Shown here piece after piece: positions 55,117-63,706 of a stretch of 64,000 nt of DNA. How positions within the stretch are numbered: the stretch's first letter is position 1; each line of letters begins with the position of its first letter. Source of the stretch: Palsa-883 sp963847615 (GTDB taxonomy: Bacteria; Pseudomonadota; Alphaproteobacteria; Acetobacterales; Acetobacteraceae); contig CAWKAN010000019.1 of the NCBI GenBank assembly GCA_963847615.1, forward strand, positions 367,531 through 431,530. The letters run 5' to 3'. The notes beneath the pieces were generated by a model. It did no database searches. It saw only the letters and a list, made by a program, of their open reading frames with translations, and was not told the DNA's origin. The position numbers were made by a program, and so were the translations under genes.

Positions 55117-56130
55117 TCAGGCGACCTGGCGGGTGGTGAAGCCGCCGGTCGGGATCTCCTCGTTGAAGCAGCGCTGGTAGTACTCGCCGACCGTGGCGCG
55201 CTCCGCCTCGTCGCACTTGTTCAGGAACGTCATGCGGAAGGCGAAGCCGACATCGCCGAAGATCCGCGCGTTCTCCGCCCAGGTGATCACCGTGCGCGGC
55301 GACATCACGGTGGAGATGTCGCCGTTGATGAAGCCGGCGCGGGTCAGGTCGGCCAGCGCGACCATGCTCTGCACCCGCTTCTTCATCGCGGTGTCGGCCG
55401 GGTCGATCGCCATCTTGGCCAGCACGATGTCGGTCTCCATGCCGTGCGGCAGGTAGTTCAGCGTCGCAACGATGTTCCAGCGGTCCATCTGGCCCTGGTT
55501 GATCTGCTGGGTGCCGTGATAGAGGCCGGTGGTGTCGCCGAGCCCCACCGTGTTGGCGGTCGAGAACAGCCGGAACGACGGGTGCGGGCGGATCACCCGG
55601 TTCTGGTCGAGCAGCGTCAGCTTGCCCTCGACCTCCAGCACGCGCTGGATGACGAACATCACGTCGGGGCGGCCGGCGTCGTATTCGTCGAACACCAGGG
55701 CGCAGGCGTGCTGCAGCGCCCAGGGCAGGATGCCCTCGCGGAATTCGGTGATCTGCTTGCCGTCGCGCAGCACGATGGCGTCCTTGCCGATCAGGTCGAT
55801 GCGGCTGATGTGGCTGTCGAGGTTGACGCGGATGCACGGCCAGTTCAGCCGCGCGGCCACCTGCTCGATGTGGGTCGACTTGCCGGTGCCGTGGTAGCCC
55901 TGGATCATCACGCGGCGGTTGAAGGCGAACCCGGCGCAGATCGCCAGCGTGGTTTCGCGGTCGAACTTGTAGGCGCTGTCGATGTCCGGCACGTGTTCGG
56001 TGCGCACCGAGAAGGCCGGCACCACCATGTCCGTCGCGATCCCGAACGCCTCGCGCGCAACCACCTTGGTGTCCGGCAGATTGATCTCCGAGGTGGGGCG
56101 AAGTTCAGCGAGCGTGGCAACCTTATCCAT
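55117..56130 (-). CDS. cobS: Aerobic cobaltochelatase subunit CobS
   Basis: 337 aa from ATG 56130. AAA+ MoxR-like ATPase: Walker A MIQGYHGTGKSTHIEQVAAR, Walker B CALVFDEYDAGRPDVMFV, sensor region FRLFSTANTVGLGDTTGLYH. Together with CobT it forms the chelatase motor for cobalamin synthesis. The frame runs on upstream to 56451, but that part is Pro/Arg-rich and unlike CobS. Confidence 0.95.
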   Translation of the reverse strand: MDKVATLAELRPTSEINLPDTKVVAREAFGIATDMVVPAFSVRTEHVPDIDSAYKFDRETTLAICAGFAFNRRVMIQGYHGTGKSTHIEQVAARLNWPCIRVNLDSHISRIDLIGKDAIVLRDGKQITEFREGILPWALQHACALVFDEYDAGRPDVMFVIQRVLEVEGKLTLLDQNRVIRPHPSFRLFSTANTVGLGDTTGLYHGTQQINQGQMDRWNIVATLNYLPHGMETDIVLAKMAIDPADTAMKKRVQSMVALADLTRAGFINGDISTVMSPRTVITWAENARIFGDVGFAFRMTFLNKCDEAERATVGEYYQRCFNEEIPTGGFTTRQVA

Positions 56131-56484
56131 CGTCGAACGTGTCCTGTCTGTCCCGTCGTGAAACTGTAAGCCCGGTCGGCGCGCTGTCAAAGGTGCGCCC
56201 GAGGTCGTCGGCGCCCAAGCTGTCCCCGACTGGCCGGGGCGGGGCTTGGGTCGTGCCCTGGGCACGATCGCGCGTTTGTCCTGCCCCGCCGGCCAGGCGC
56301 CGTCAACCGCGATCTCCGCGTCCCAGGGGGTCTCCGCGCGCCAGGGCGGGGCGGGTCCGGCATCGCGCGGCGCCGAGCGCGCCGGGTATGGCGCCACCCC
56401 CGCGTGCGGGGCATTCGTCTCGCCGCCACCCCGGGTCATATGGGGATTCATTCAGGAAATGGGACCCCGTCCAAAAAAATACGC

Positions 56485-56665
56485 TCATATGGCGTTGACT
56501 GTTGGACGGCCCCGTAGGGCGGAAAAGCGCAGCGCCTTCCGCCACCGCCGGGCGCGCCGCTCGCATCTGCCGACGTCCCCAACAACATATCCCGCCACCG
56601 TCCGACGGCGGAAGGCGCTGCGCTTTTCCGCCCTACGGGGCCGTCCAACAGTCAACGCCATATGA
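56485..56665. repeat. MITE-like element with 59-bp perfect inverted repeats
   Basis: Arms 56485-56543 and 56607-56665 are perfect complements, beginning TCATATGGCGTTGACTG and containing CCCCGTAGGGCGGAAAAGCG, a core known from widespread intergenic repeats. The 63-bp spacer has no ORF of interest. No transposase is present, so it would be non-autonomous. It is upstream of cobS. Confidence 0.85.
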
Positions 56666-56785
56666 GCCAAAAAATATCGCTCGTCGCCCGACCCGGTGCC
56701 GCATGGTGTCCGGTCGCTGGCGGTCAGCAGGTGACCCGCGCCCCAGGCAGCACGGTCCGGTGCTTCCGGATCGCCACCGCTCCGC

Positions 56786-57320
56786 GTTGCATGGGGTCGT
56801 TGCGCGAAATTCGCCTTTCGCGCTGCGACACGGCCGCCAGCCACACCCTCTCGTGCAGCCCCGACCATCCCGGCCCCGCCCCCCCCACACTGTTGCATGG
56901 GGTCGTTGCACGAAATCCGCCTTTCGCGCTGCGCCACGGCCGCCAGCCAGGCCGTCCCGGGCGGACCCGACCAGCCCGGCCCTGCCCACCCCCACACTGT
57001 TGCATGGGGTCGTTGCGCGAAATTCGCCTTCCGCGCTGCCACACGACTGCCAGCCAGGCCGTCCCGTGCGGACCCGACCATCCCGGCCCTGCCCACCCCC
57101 ACACTGTTGCATGGGGTCGTTGCGCGAAATTCGCCTTCCGCGCTGCCACACGACTGCCAGCCAGGCCGTCCCGGGCGGACCCCGACCATCCCGGCCTTGC
57201 CGGCCCGGACACTGTTGCATGGGGTTCTTGCGGGAAATTCGCCTTCCGCACCTCGCCACGCCGTCCGCCGCCCCCGCGTCGCCACCGTCCCACCACCGGG
57301 TCGTAGCCCGGTGGCAGGCT
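56786..57320. repeat. Five-unit tandem array, period about 107 bp
   Basis: Units start at 56786, 56892, 56999, 57106 and 57214 (106, 107, 107 and 108 bp apart), each with GTTGCATGGGGTCGTTGCG followed by CGAAATTCGCCTTYCGCGC. The period is not a multiple of three and varies, so the long Arg/Gly-rich ORFs crossing it are not maintained. In unit 1 GCGCGAAA/TTTCGCGC is a perfect 8-bp stem; in unit 5 GCGG/CCGC replaces it. The last unit diverges after about 50 bp. The rest of the 1.66-kb gap (56131-57792) shows no gene. Confidence 0.85.
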
Positions 57321-57792
57321 GTTGTAGGGGATCTCATCCGCGAAATGCCGAGCCCCGACCGAACCACGGCCGCCCGCTTGCCCCCGCCCCCGGCAGCCCC
57401 GCCGCCGCCAGCGCGCGCTGGCTTCCGACCCGGCTTGCGTCGATGCGGCCGTCCCACGGCGCACAGTGTCCCTCGCATGGTCTTCGGGCGTGGGCCCGCC
57501 CCCGGACGGTTGCTCCCGGACCATCTCGGCAGCGGCGGCAGGGCGTGTGGGGGCAGGGTTGCAAGATGCTGCATCGGCGATCCCGGCGAATGGATAGTTA
57601 TTCCCCCTAACCTACAGCAAGGCGCCCCAGCGGCGCCAGACAAACCCCTCGCGCGCGTAGGTTACCCAATCGCACGGAGCAGCAGCAACGCAGCCAGGCA
57701 GCAGGGGGTCCCGAGGCACCAGCCGACCTGGGTGCGGGCGGGGCAAATCCATCTCGGGTTTGGAACGGACTGGCCCCGCTCTCCACGTGCCG

Positions 57793-58095
57793 TCACCAGG
57801 CAGCCAGGTCGCCAACCCACATCATGCGCCGCCGCAAAGCCGCATCGCCGGACAGGCGTTGCATGAGCTTCTCGTCCGCCGTGACCAGGGGAATGTCGCG
57901 TTGTTCGGCCAGGGCGACATAAAGCGAGTGGTAAATCGTCACCATCTGCGCCACCGAGATCGCGAACGCGCGTGGCGCCAGCGACGCGATCGGCGTGCCA
58001 ACGACCGGCGCGCGCAGCAGGGCTCGCTGACGGGCCAGGAACGCCGGACTTCCCATGAAAAGCAGCGAGAACGCCGCAGCGCCGATGTTGACCAT
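57793..58095 (-). pseudogene. Remnant of a PIN-domain (VapC-like) toxin
   Basis: 100 codons. Only the C-terminal half is PIN-like: MVTIYHSLYVALAEQRDIPL then VTADEKLMQRL, with the last acidic residues of the fold. The N-terminal strand with the first catalytic Asp is absent, and the preceding frame does not supply it. The N-terminal 45 residues look unrelated. No antitoxin is adjacent. Probably inactive. Confidence 0.6.
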
Positions 58096-58517
58096 CGTGT
58101 CGTCGCCGTCGCGGCGCGGGGCCTTCCGCAGCTCCGTAAGACCGGCGCAGACCGTGCCCGGCTCGGCGATCAGTTCGGCGACGCCATTCAGGCCGCTGTC
58201 GCATCAAGGCCCGCGTGCGCGACGCACGGAAAGACTGCTGCATGATGTGAGGAAACCCTCGGAAACCCCCCACTATGTGGCAGATTAGACTCACTGCCGG
58301 CACCACCGGCGGCAACTCGGCGCCCCGGTCGCGGCCGCCCCGTGAGCGGGATCGGAACGCCGCTCAATCGCCTTGACAACCGCTGTCACGTCACAGGGCA
58401 ATCGGGTGAACGAAAGCAAGGCCGGGGCGAAGCCCCGACCTGCCTTCGCTTCACCCGATTGCCCTGGCGGTCGGTGTCTACGCGCTTGACAGACTAACGA
58501 AAGTCAGTCAGGTACCA
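58096..58517. other. Intergenic region before the hydrolase duplication
   Basis: About 420 bp; apart from the hairpin at 58394-58466 it shows no gene, tRNA or clear promoter. Confidence 0.35.
58394..58466. repeat. Hairpin with the palindrome-family core
   Basis: CAGGGCAATCGGGTGAA (58394-58410) pairs perfectly with TTCACCCGATTGCCCTG (58450-58466), enclosing GGCCGGGGCGAAGCCCCGACC. The inner GGGGCGAAGCCCC is the terminal motif of the long palindromic elements, so this may be a short relative. Confidence 0.7.
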
Positions 58518-59384
58518 GTGACAAAATCTGTGAAGCAGCACACCATGCCGGCCGACCGATCCGTACTCCACGAGCTTAAGCTGCCGTTCATTTTCGTCCC
58601 GCACGATGCGCCGGAACCGAGCGAGTGGCTGCAAAGCCACCCGGACCATATCAAGCTGCCGGCGACCTTCATGCCGCATGCGGGTGGCGATGGCGAGGCC
58701 GCCCCGTCGTCCGGCAGTCCGCCGCCTGACCAGCGCGGCACGGTGGACGGACTCGCACCGCCGCCCAATCCGACCGCGCCGTGGCGACCGACGGAGAATG
58801 CCGTGTCCAACGCCACACAAGCCGGGACGAACGAGAGCTCCGACCGCACATTCATCGGGGCCGATCCGATCGCGGCCTATTGCCGGGCGAACGAAGCCCT
58901 TGCGACAGCGGCAAGTCGCCACGCGCCCCAACACGCGGTCGCGCGGAACCCGTCCACAGATGCGGGCAATGCTCCAGCGGATCGCACAACGCCGTTGAGC
59001 TCGCTGGTTGAACAGGTGGCGAGCGCAATTTGGCACGCCATAATCCCGCCGGCGGAGGCGAAAGAGGATCTCCCTGCTCAGGCGGTGCACCAACAGCTTC
59101 AGCCGGAATTCGAAAATTTCTTCAACCGACTTTATGGTCCCGCGCTTAAGATAGCTAAAGATCTCAACATCCCCGTTGAATTCGTGTTGGGAGTGGCTGC
59201 CCTAGAAAGCGAATATTATTCCGATCGACACGACATCGGTTTGAGCAACCCATGGGGAAGCACCCAAGCTGGGCGCAATGACCTACGTTTCGGCTCTGTC
59301 GAAGACGCGGCAACCTATTGGGAGAAGTCAAATGCGTGGCGCTTCACCGACGGTCCGCCCATGACGAACAGCGCGTTCATAAGG

Positions 59385-60503
59385 GATGGCGGATTCAAGT
59401 TTGGGAACGAACACCACCGGATGACGTCTGGTTTGCGCTGGCCGCTGCGGCAAGCAGATTGCTGAATTGCTCGTTCGGCGTTGCGTAGTCCAACGTCTTT
59501 CTGGGTCGATTGTTGAGGCTGGCGGCGACGGTGTCGAGGTCGCCTTGGTCCAGCCCCGACAAGGACGTGCCTTTCGGGAAATACTGGCGCAGCAGGCCGT
59601 TGGTGTTCTCGTTGGAGCCGCGCTGCCACGGCGCATGCGGGTCAGCAAAGAAGATGCGCATGCCGGTATTGAGGGCAAGGCTCTCGTGCTCCGCCATTTC
59701 CTTGCCCTGGTCGTAGGTCAACGTTTTGCGCAGCGGAGCCGGAATGGCGTTCAAGGCCCCGGCGAAAGCGCAGGCGGCGACATCCGCCTTGCGCGTGGGC
59801 ATCCGCACCAGGACGACATAGCGGGTCGTGCGTTCCACCAACGTGCCGATCGCACTGGCCCCTCCGGCACCCACAATGAAGTCGCCCTCCCAATGGCCCG
59901 GCACCAGACGGCCCTCGATTTCCTCAGGCCGGTCCTTGATATTGGTCATGCCGCAGAGCTTGCCGCGGCGCTCGCTGCCTTTTGGCTTGCGACCGCGGTT
60001 TGGCTTGTCCTGGCGCAAGCACGCGATCAGCTCGCGGCGCAGTTCGCCGCGCGGCAAGGCGTAGATCGCGGTGTAGATCGCCTCGTGCGACACACGCAGG
60101 CCCGATTGCTGCTCCATTCCATGCTCGATCCGCTTGCGCCTGCCCGATATTTGCTCAGGGGACCATTTCAAGCGCAACAGCCTAGCCACTTCACCAAACA
60201 GCGCGCCATCGCTCGCCAGCCGCGGTTTGCGGCCAGACCGGCGCCGGCCGGCAAGGGCTTGGGTCTCCGCCGTGTGCGCCAGGTACCCCGCGGCATCGCG
60301 ATGCCGCTTGATCTCAGCCGAAATCGTCCCAGGCGACCGGCAGAGGGCCCGGGCAATCGATCGGACCCCCCAGCCGTCATGCAGACGCACCTCAATCATC
60401 GTGCGATCAACAACCGTCAGCCGACGTCTCGAAATTGCCATCCCACCACCCTAAACTGTCGGGTCACCCGGTGGTGTTCGCTCCCAAACTTGAATCCGCC
60501 GAT
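59385..60503. mobile_element. IS30-family insertion sequence (1113 bp, TSD GAT)
   Basis: The element is 59388-60500. Ends are inverted repeats: GGCGGATTCAAGTTTGGGA… at the left, and the complement of …CTCCCAAACTTGAATCCGCC at the right, about 39 bp with one mismatch visible. The target GAT is duplicated (59385-59387, 60501-60503); the uninterrupted site AAGGGATCTAA is present in the second gene copy near 63570. It is complete and probably active. Confidence 0.93.
59395..60441 (-). CDS. IS30-family transposase
   Basis: 348 aa. The N-terminal HTH is WGVRSIARALCRSPGTISAE then IKRHRD. The catalytic DDE triad lies in GHWEGDFIVG, TYDQGKEMAEHE and GSNENTNGLLRQYFPKG, with the C-terminal NNRPRKTLDYATP box, all classical for IS30. 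The frame is intact and fills most of the element. Confidence 0.95.
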   Translation of the reverse strand: MAISRRRLTVVDRTMIEVRLHDGWGVRSIARALCRSPGTISAEIKRHRDAAGYLAHTAETQALAGRRRSGRKPRLASDGALFGEVARLLRLKWSPEQISGRRKRIEHGMEQQSGLRVSHEAIYTAIYALPRGELRRELIACLRQDKPNRGRKPKGSERRGKLCGMTNIKDRPEEIEGRLVPGHWEGDFIVGAGGASAIGTLVERTTRYVVLVRMPTRKADVAACAFAGALNAIPAPLRKTLTYDQGKEMAEHESLALNTGMRIFFADPHAPWQRGSNENTNGLLRQYFPKGTSLSGLDQGDLDTVAASLNNRPRKTLDYATPNEQFSNLLAAAASANQTSSGGVRSQT

Positions 60504-60633
60504 CTAAAGAAGATGCCGGCCTACAACAGCAAGGATCCATACTACTATTCGAAGTTAAACGGGATCATTGACAGCGTCAGATCGAGGCAGGCGATCTGGC
60601 TACAAGAACATCCGCAGAACTGAGAGTACGGAA

Positions 60634-61191
60634 ATGTTTTTGAGACTTCATGTGCTCAGGCTGATCGTCTTCTGCTTTGTCGGTGTGACTGTCTTCATCG
60701 GGATGGGGCATGCCGCCGAGACATACCGCAACGCGAAATACGGCTTCTCGGTGGAGGTGCCAACGGGTGTCAAGCTATGCAGGGAACCGCCTCCCAACCC
60801 GGATCACGGTCCAGCGTTGCTCCTGAAATCGTCGATCTCGTGTGAGGCGCCGTTACACGCCGGAGCCAGTATCCACGTGAATGCAGAGTTTAATGTGACC
60901 GAGGAGAAAAGTCTTGAAGAACTGAAGAATGATACATGCAATCGAAGAGGATCTTCCGGAGCGGTACCAAATGGTCTTACGGTACCAGGCCATAAGACAG
61001 TGTCATGCCTCGTAAAGCCTGGGAATGGCAGGGTTGAGGTCTGTATATTGGCTCAGGTGTCCAGAGGGGCCAACATTGATGCAAGGATCAATTATGAAGT
61101 AACTCTTCTGACTACGGAGTCCCGATTAGACAAGGATTTGTTGATTCTGCGCCGGGTTCTTGCCGGAATGCGTCTATTGAAGCCGTTATAG
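60634..61191 (+). CDS. Small exported protein (possible immunity protein), copy 1
   Basis: 185 aa from ATG 60634, 10 nt after the hydrolase stop. The N-terminal 28 residues (RLHVLRLIVFCFVGVTVFIG then MGHAAE) form a Sec signal peptide, so the mature protein is periplasmic. It starts YRNAKYGFSVEVPTG and holds conserved cysteines (KLCREPP, SISCEAP, SCLVKPG, EVCILAQ). No known family is recognised. Directly following a bacteriolytic-type gene and duplicated with it, it could be its immunity protein; that is inference. Confidence 0.75.
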   Translation: MFLRLHVLRLIVFCFVGVTVFIGMGHAAETYRNAKYGFSVEVPTGVKLCREPPPNPDHGPALLLKSSISCEAPLHAGASIHVNAEFNVTEEKSLEELKNDTCNRRGSSGAVPNGLTVPGHKTVSCLVKPGNGRVEVCILAQVSRGANIDARINYEVTLLTTESRLDKDLLILRRVLAGMRLLKPL

Positions 61192-62198
61192 GGCCATGGC
61201 AGACGCTGTCCGGACATTGAGAGCGGCGTTAACATCCACTCTCTGTGCGATCCCAGACGTTTGCACCATGCCCGTCAGCGAATCTCTGCCATGCGGTGAA
61301 CGAGATGGGCTGGTTACCGCTCAAGCTTTTGCGCTCTTGCGGGCGATACGGAGTCTCACCCGATCGAACGGCGTCATTTTCGTCCCGCATGATGCGCCGG
61401 AGCCGACCGAGTGGCTGCAAAGCCACCCGGACCATATCAAGCTGCCGGCGACCTTCGTGCCGGGCGCGGGTAGCGATGGCCGGACCAACCCGTCGTCCGG
61501 CAGTCCGCCGCCTGGCCAGCGCGGCACGGTGGACGGACTCGCGCCGCCGCCCAATCCGACCGCGCCGTGGCGACCGACGGAGAATGCCGTGTCCAACGCC
61601 ACACAAGCCGGGACGAACGAGAGCTCCGACCGCACATTCATCGGGGCCGATCCGATCGCGGCCTATTGCCGGGCGAACGAAGCCTTGGCGACGGCAGCAG
61701 GTCGCCACGTGTCCGAACACGCGGTCGCGTCGAACCCATCCGCAGATGTGGGCAATGCTCCAGCGGATCGCACAACGCCGTTGAGCTCGCTGGCTGAGCA
61801 GGTGGCGAGCGCAATTTGGCACGCCATAATCCCGCCGGCGGAGGCGAAAGAGGATCTCCCTGCTCAGGCGGTGCACCAACAGCTTCAGCCGGAATTCGAA
61901 AATTTCTTCAACCGACTTTATGGTCCCGCGCTTAAGATAGCTAAAGATCTCAACATCCCCGTTGAATTCGTGTTGGGAGTGGCTGCCCTAGAAAGCGAAT
62001 ATTATTCCGATCGACACGACATCGGTTTGAGCAACCCATGGGGAAGCACCCAAGCTGGGCGCAATGACCTACGTTTCGGCTCTGTCGAAGACGCGGCAAC
62101 CTATTGGGAGAAGTCAAATGCGTGGCGTGAGGTGGACCCCATCCACTGGACAGGAAACGGGGTAAGCTAAGAGAGACTCCCGCCGGTTACACATCCCC

Positions 62199-63158
62199 CT
62201 ACCCGTGCGAGGAGGCCACAAAACTACGTAGCACGTTCTGCTCGTCAATTGAACCATTTTGTTGCGGTTGTGGTGCCTGTGGAGATGTGGGCAACGCGCT
62301 TGCGTTGTCCACATCTCCACAGGCTGGCGCGGCCTCGAAGATTTCGCGCGGCGTCCGGTAACCGAGGGCCTGGTGCAGACGTGCCTCATTGTAAAAGAGA
62401 AACCACCCGCCGATGGCCCCGCGCGCCTCGGCAACCGAGGCATACGCCTTGATGAACACCTCCTCGTACTTGAGGCTGCGCCACAGCCGCTCGATGAAGA
62501 TGTTGTCGAGGAACCGCCCCTTGCCGTCCATGCTGATGCGGACACCGTGGGCCGCCAGTTCGTCAATGAACGCCGCGCTGCTGAACTGCACACCCTGATC
62601 GGTGTTGAATATCTCCGGCTGCCCGTACCGATCCATCGCCTCCTGTAATGCCTCGACGCAGAAATCCGTCTCCATTCCGATCGACAAACGCCACGCCAGA
62701 ACACGCCGGCTGAACCAGTCCATCACCGCAACCAGATAGACGAAGCCCTTGGCCAGTGGGATGTAAGTGATGTCCGCGCACCACACTTGATTCGGCCGGT
62801 TGATCACCAAACCTCGCAAAAGGTAAGGGTAAACCTTGTGTTCCGGATGACGCCGGCTGGTGTTCGGCTTCTGGTAGATCGCCTCAAGCCCCAGCAGCCG
62901 CATCAGTCGGCGCACCCGTTTGCGGTTCACCGCCTCACCTTCCCGGTGCAGCACCGCCACCATGCGACGCGACCCATAGAACGGTGTCCTCAGATATTGC
63001 TCGTCCAGCCGCCGCATCAGTCGCAGATCATCCTCGCTCACCGCAGCGGCATGCCAATACAGCGTCGAGCGCGCAACTTTCAGCAACCGGCATTGCGCAA
63101 CGATCGACAGATCAACGTCCGCACGGTCGATCAGCGACAGCCGCGCAATCTGGCTCAT
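62199..63158 (-). CDS. IS3-family transposase OrfB
   Basis: 319 aa with the rve integrase core: NRPNQVWCADITYIPLAKGF (first Asp), EIFNTDQGVQFSSAAFIDEL (second Asp) and GRFLDNIFIERLWRSLKYEE (Glu). The upstream HTH_21 region reads VSEDDLRLMRRLDEQYLRTP, FYGSRRMVAVLHREG. The C-terminus reads into a hairpin. It starts ATGA-overlapped with orfA and may also be made as an OrfAB fusion. Confidence 0.95.
   Translation of the reverse strand: MSQIARLSLIDRADVDLSIVAQCRLLKVARSTLYWHAAAVSEDDLRLMRRLDEQYLRTPFYGSRRMVAVLHREGEAVNRKRVRRLMRLLGLEAIYQKPNTSRRHPEHKVYPYLLRGLVINRPNQVWCADITYIPLAKGFVYLVAVMDWFSRRVLAWRLSIGMETDFCVEALQEAMDRYGQPEIFNTDQGVQFSSAAFIDELAAHGVRISMDGKGRFLDNIFIERLWRSLKYEEVFIKAYASVAEARGAIGGWFLFYNEARLHQALGYRTPREIFEAAPACGDVDNASALPTSPQAPQPQQNGSIDEQNVLRSFVASSHG
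62276..62323. terminator. Strong hairpin inside the IS3-type element
   Basis: CCTGTGGAGATGTGGGCAAC (from 62276) and its complement ending at 62323 form a stem of 22 bp with one mismatch and a 4-nt loop. It lies inside the 3' part of orfB, so transcription from the minus strand would cross it. No T-tract follows, so a terminator role is only possible. Confidence 0.45.
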
Positions 63159-63448
63159 GGACCAGACCTTTTGCGAAAAAAATTGCGTTCGACCGTCAGC
63201 TCGCCGATCGTCTCATACAACTTCGCCAGCCGCGCATCGTCCGCAGCAGAGACCTCGGACACCCCAGCCCTGCCCCGGACGAAGAGCGAACCAATCCCAT
63301 CGAGCGCCGTCTTCTTCCATGCATGGATCTGGCTGGCATGCACGCCATACCGGCTCGACAACTCCGCAACCGTGCCGTCCTCACGCACCGCCGCCAAAGC
63401 CACCTTCGCCTTGAAATCCGCGCCGTGCTTCTTGCGAATGTTCCCCAT
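63155..63448 (-). CDS. IS3-family transposase OrfA
   Basis: 97 aa, HTH/leucine-zipper type: GNIRKKHGADFKAKVALAAV, TVAELSSRYGVHASQIHAWK and LYETIGELTVERNFFRKR. A run of seven T (minus strand) in AATTTTTTTCGC just before the end could serve as a slippery site for fusion with OrfB, whose ATG overlaps the OrfA stop. Confidence 0.93.
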   Translation of the reverse strand: MGNIRKKHGADFKAKVALAAVREDGTVAELSSRYGVHASQIHAWKKTALDGIGSLFVRGRAGVSEVSAADDARLAKLYETIGELTVERNFFRKRSGP

Positions 63449-63706
63449 CTGTCCCTCCGGCCCAACGGCCGTTTTAGGGGCGGGAGTCTCTCTTAGCCAC
63501 CTGTCCAGTTTTCGGGGACCACCTCAGCGCTTCACCGACGGTCCGCCCATGACGAACAGCGCGTTCATAAGGGATCTAAGGAAAGTGCCGGCCTATAACA
63601 GCGCTGATCGAGATTACAACAAGGACTTAGACAGCACCATAGACAGCGTCAGATCGAGGCAGGCGATCTGGCTAAAAGAACACCCGCAGAACTAGGAGTA
63701 CGGCAA

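Larger units (their letters stand above)
58518..60623 (+). pseudogene. Peptidoglycan-hydrolase-like protein, copy 1, split by IS30-type element
   Basis: Exonic parts 58518-59387 and 60504-60623; removing the IS and one GAT duplicate restores one frame of about 329 codons. No signal peptide. The N-terminal 190 residues are Pro/Ala/Thr-rich. The C-terminal domain (RLYGPALKIAKDLNIPVEFV, LGVAALESEYYSDRHDIGLS, NPWGSTQAGRNDLRFGSVED) resembles lysozyme/glucosaminidase-type muramidases, with Glu of ALESE as the likely catalytic acid. The original tail after the IS reads LKKMPAYNSKDPYYYSKLNG … AIWLQEHPQN. As it stands the truncated ORF ends at 59465 inside the IS. A small exported protein follows. Confidence 0.75.
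62128..63526. mobile_element. IS3-family insertion sequence (1399 bp, TSD GCG)
   Basis: Ends TGAGGTGGACCCC… and …GGGGACCACCTCA are inverted repeats (imperfect over about 50 bp, sharing ACTGGACAG and CTAAGAGAGACTCCCGCC). The GCG at 62125-62127 is repeated at 63527-63529; copy 1 keeps the empty site GTGGCGCTTCACC. Two overlapping transposase ORFs lie on the minus strand. Confidence 0.93.
61196..63695 (+). pseudogene. Peptidoglycan-hydrolase-like protein, copy 2, split by IS3-type element
   Basis: Parts 61196-62127 and 63530-63695; rejoined at the GCG duplicate they give one frame. From residue about 60 (FVPHDAPEPTEWLQSHPDHI) it matches copy 1 closely, and the segment LPAQAVHQQLQPEFENFFNR through SVEDAATYWEKSNAWR is identical. 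The first about 60 residues are unrelated to copy 1. The tail after the IS reads LRKVPAYNSADRDYNKDLDS … AIWLKEHPQN, diverged from copy 1. The IS lies about 35 bp upstream of the position hit in copy 1. As it stands the ORF stops at 62170 within the IS. Confidence 0.75.

Noticed and set aside
56786..57320. CRISPR array
   Set aside because: Units are contiguous with no unique spacers, about 107 bp long, and there are no cas genes.
56633..57643. 336-aa minus-strand ORF over the 107-bp array
   Set aside because: Unit length is not a multiple of three, so each repeat is read in a different frame; composition is Gly/Arg/Trp-rich and unnatural.
57793..58095. Intact VapC toxin
   Set aside because: Only the C-terminal PIN half is present; the first catalytic Asp region is missing and no antitoxin is adjacent.
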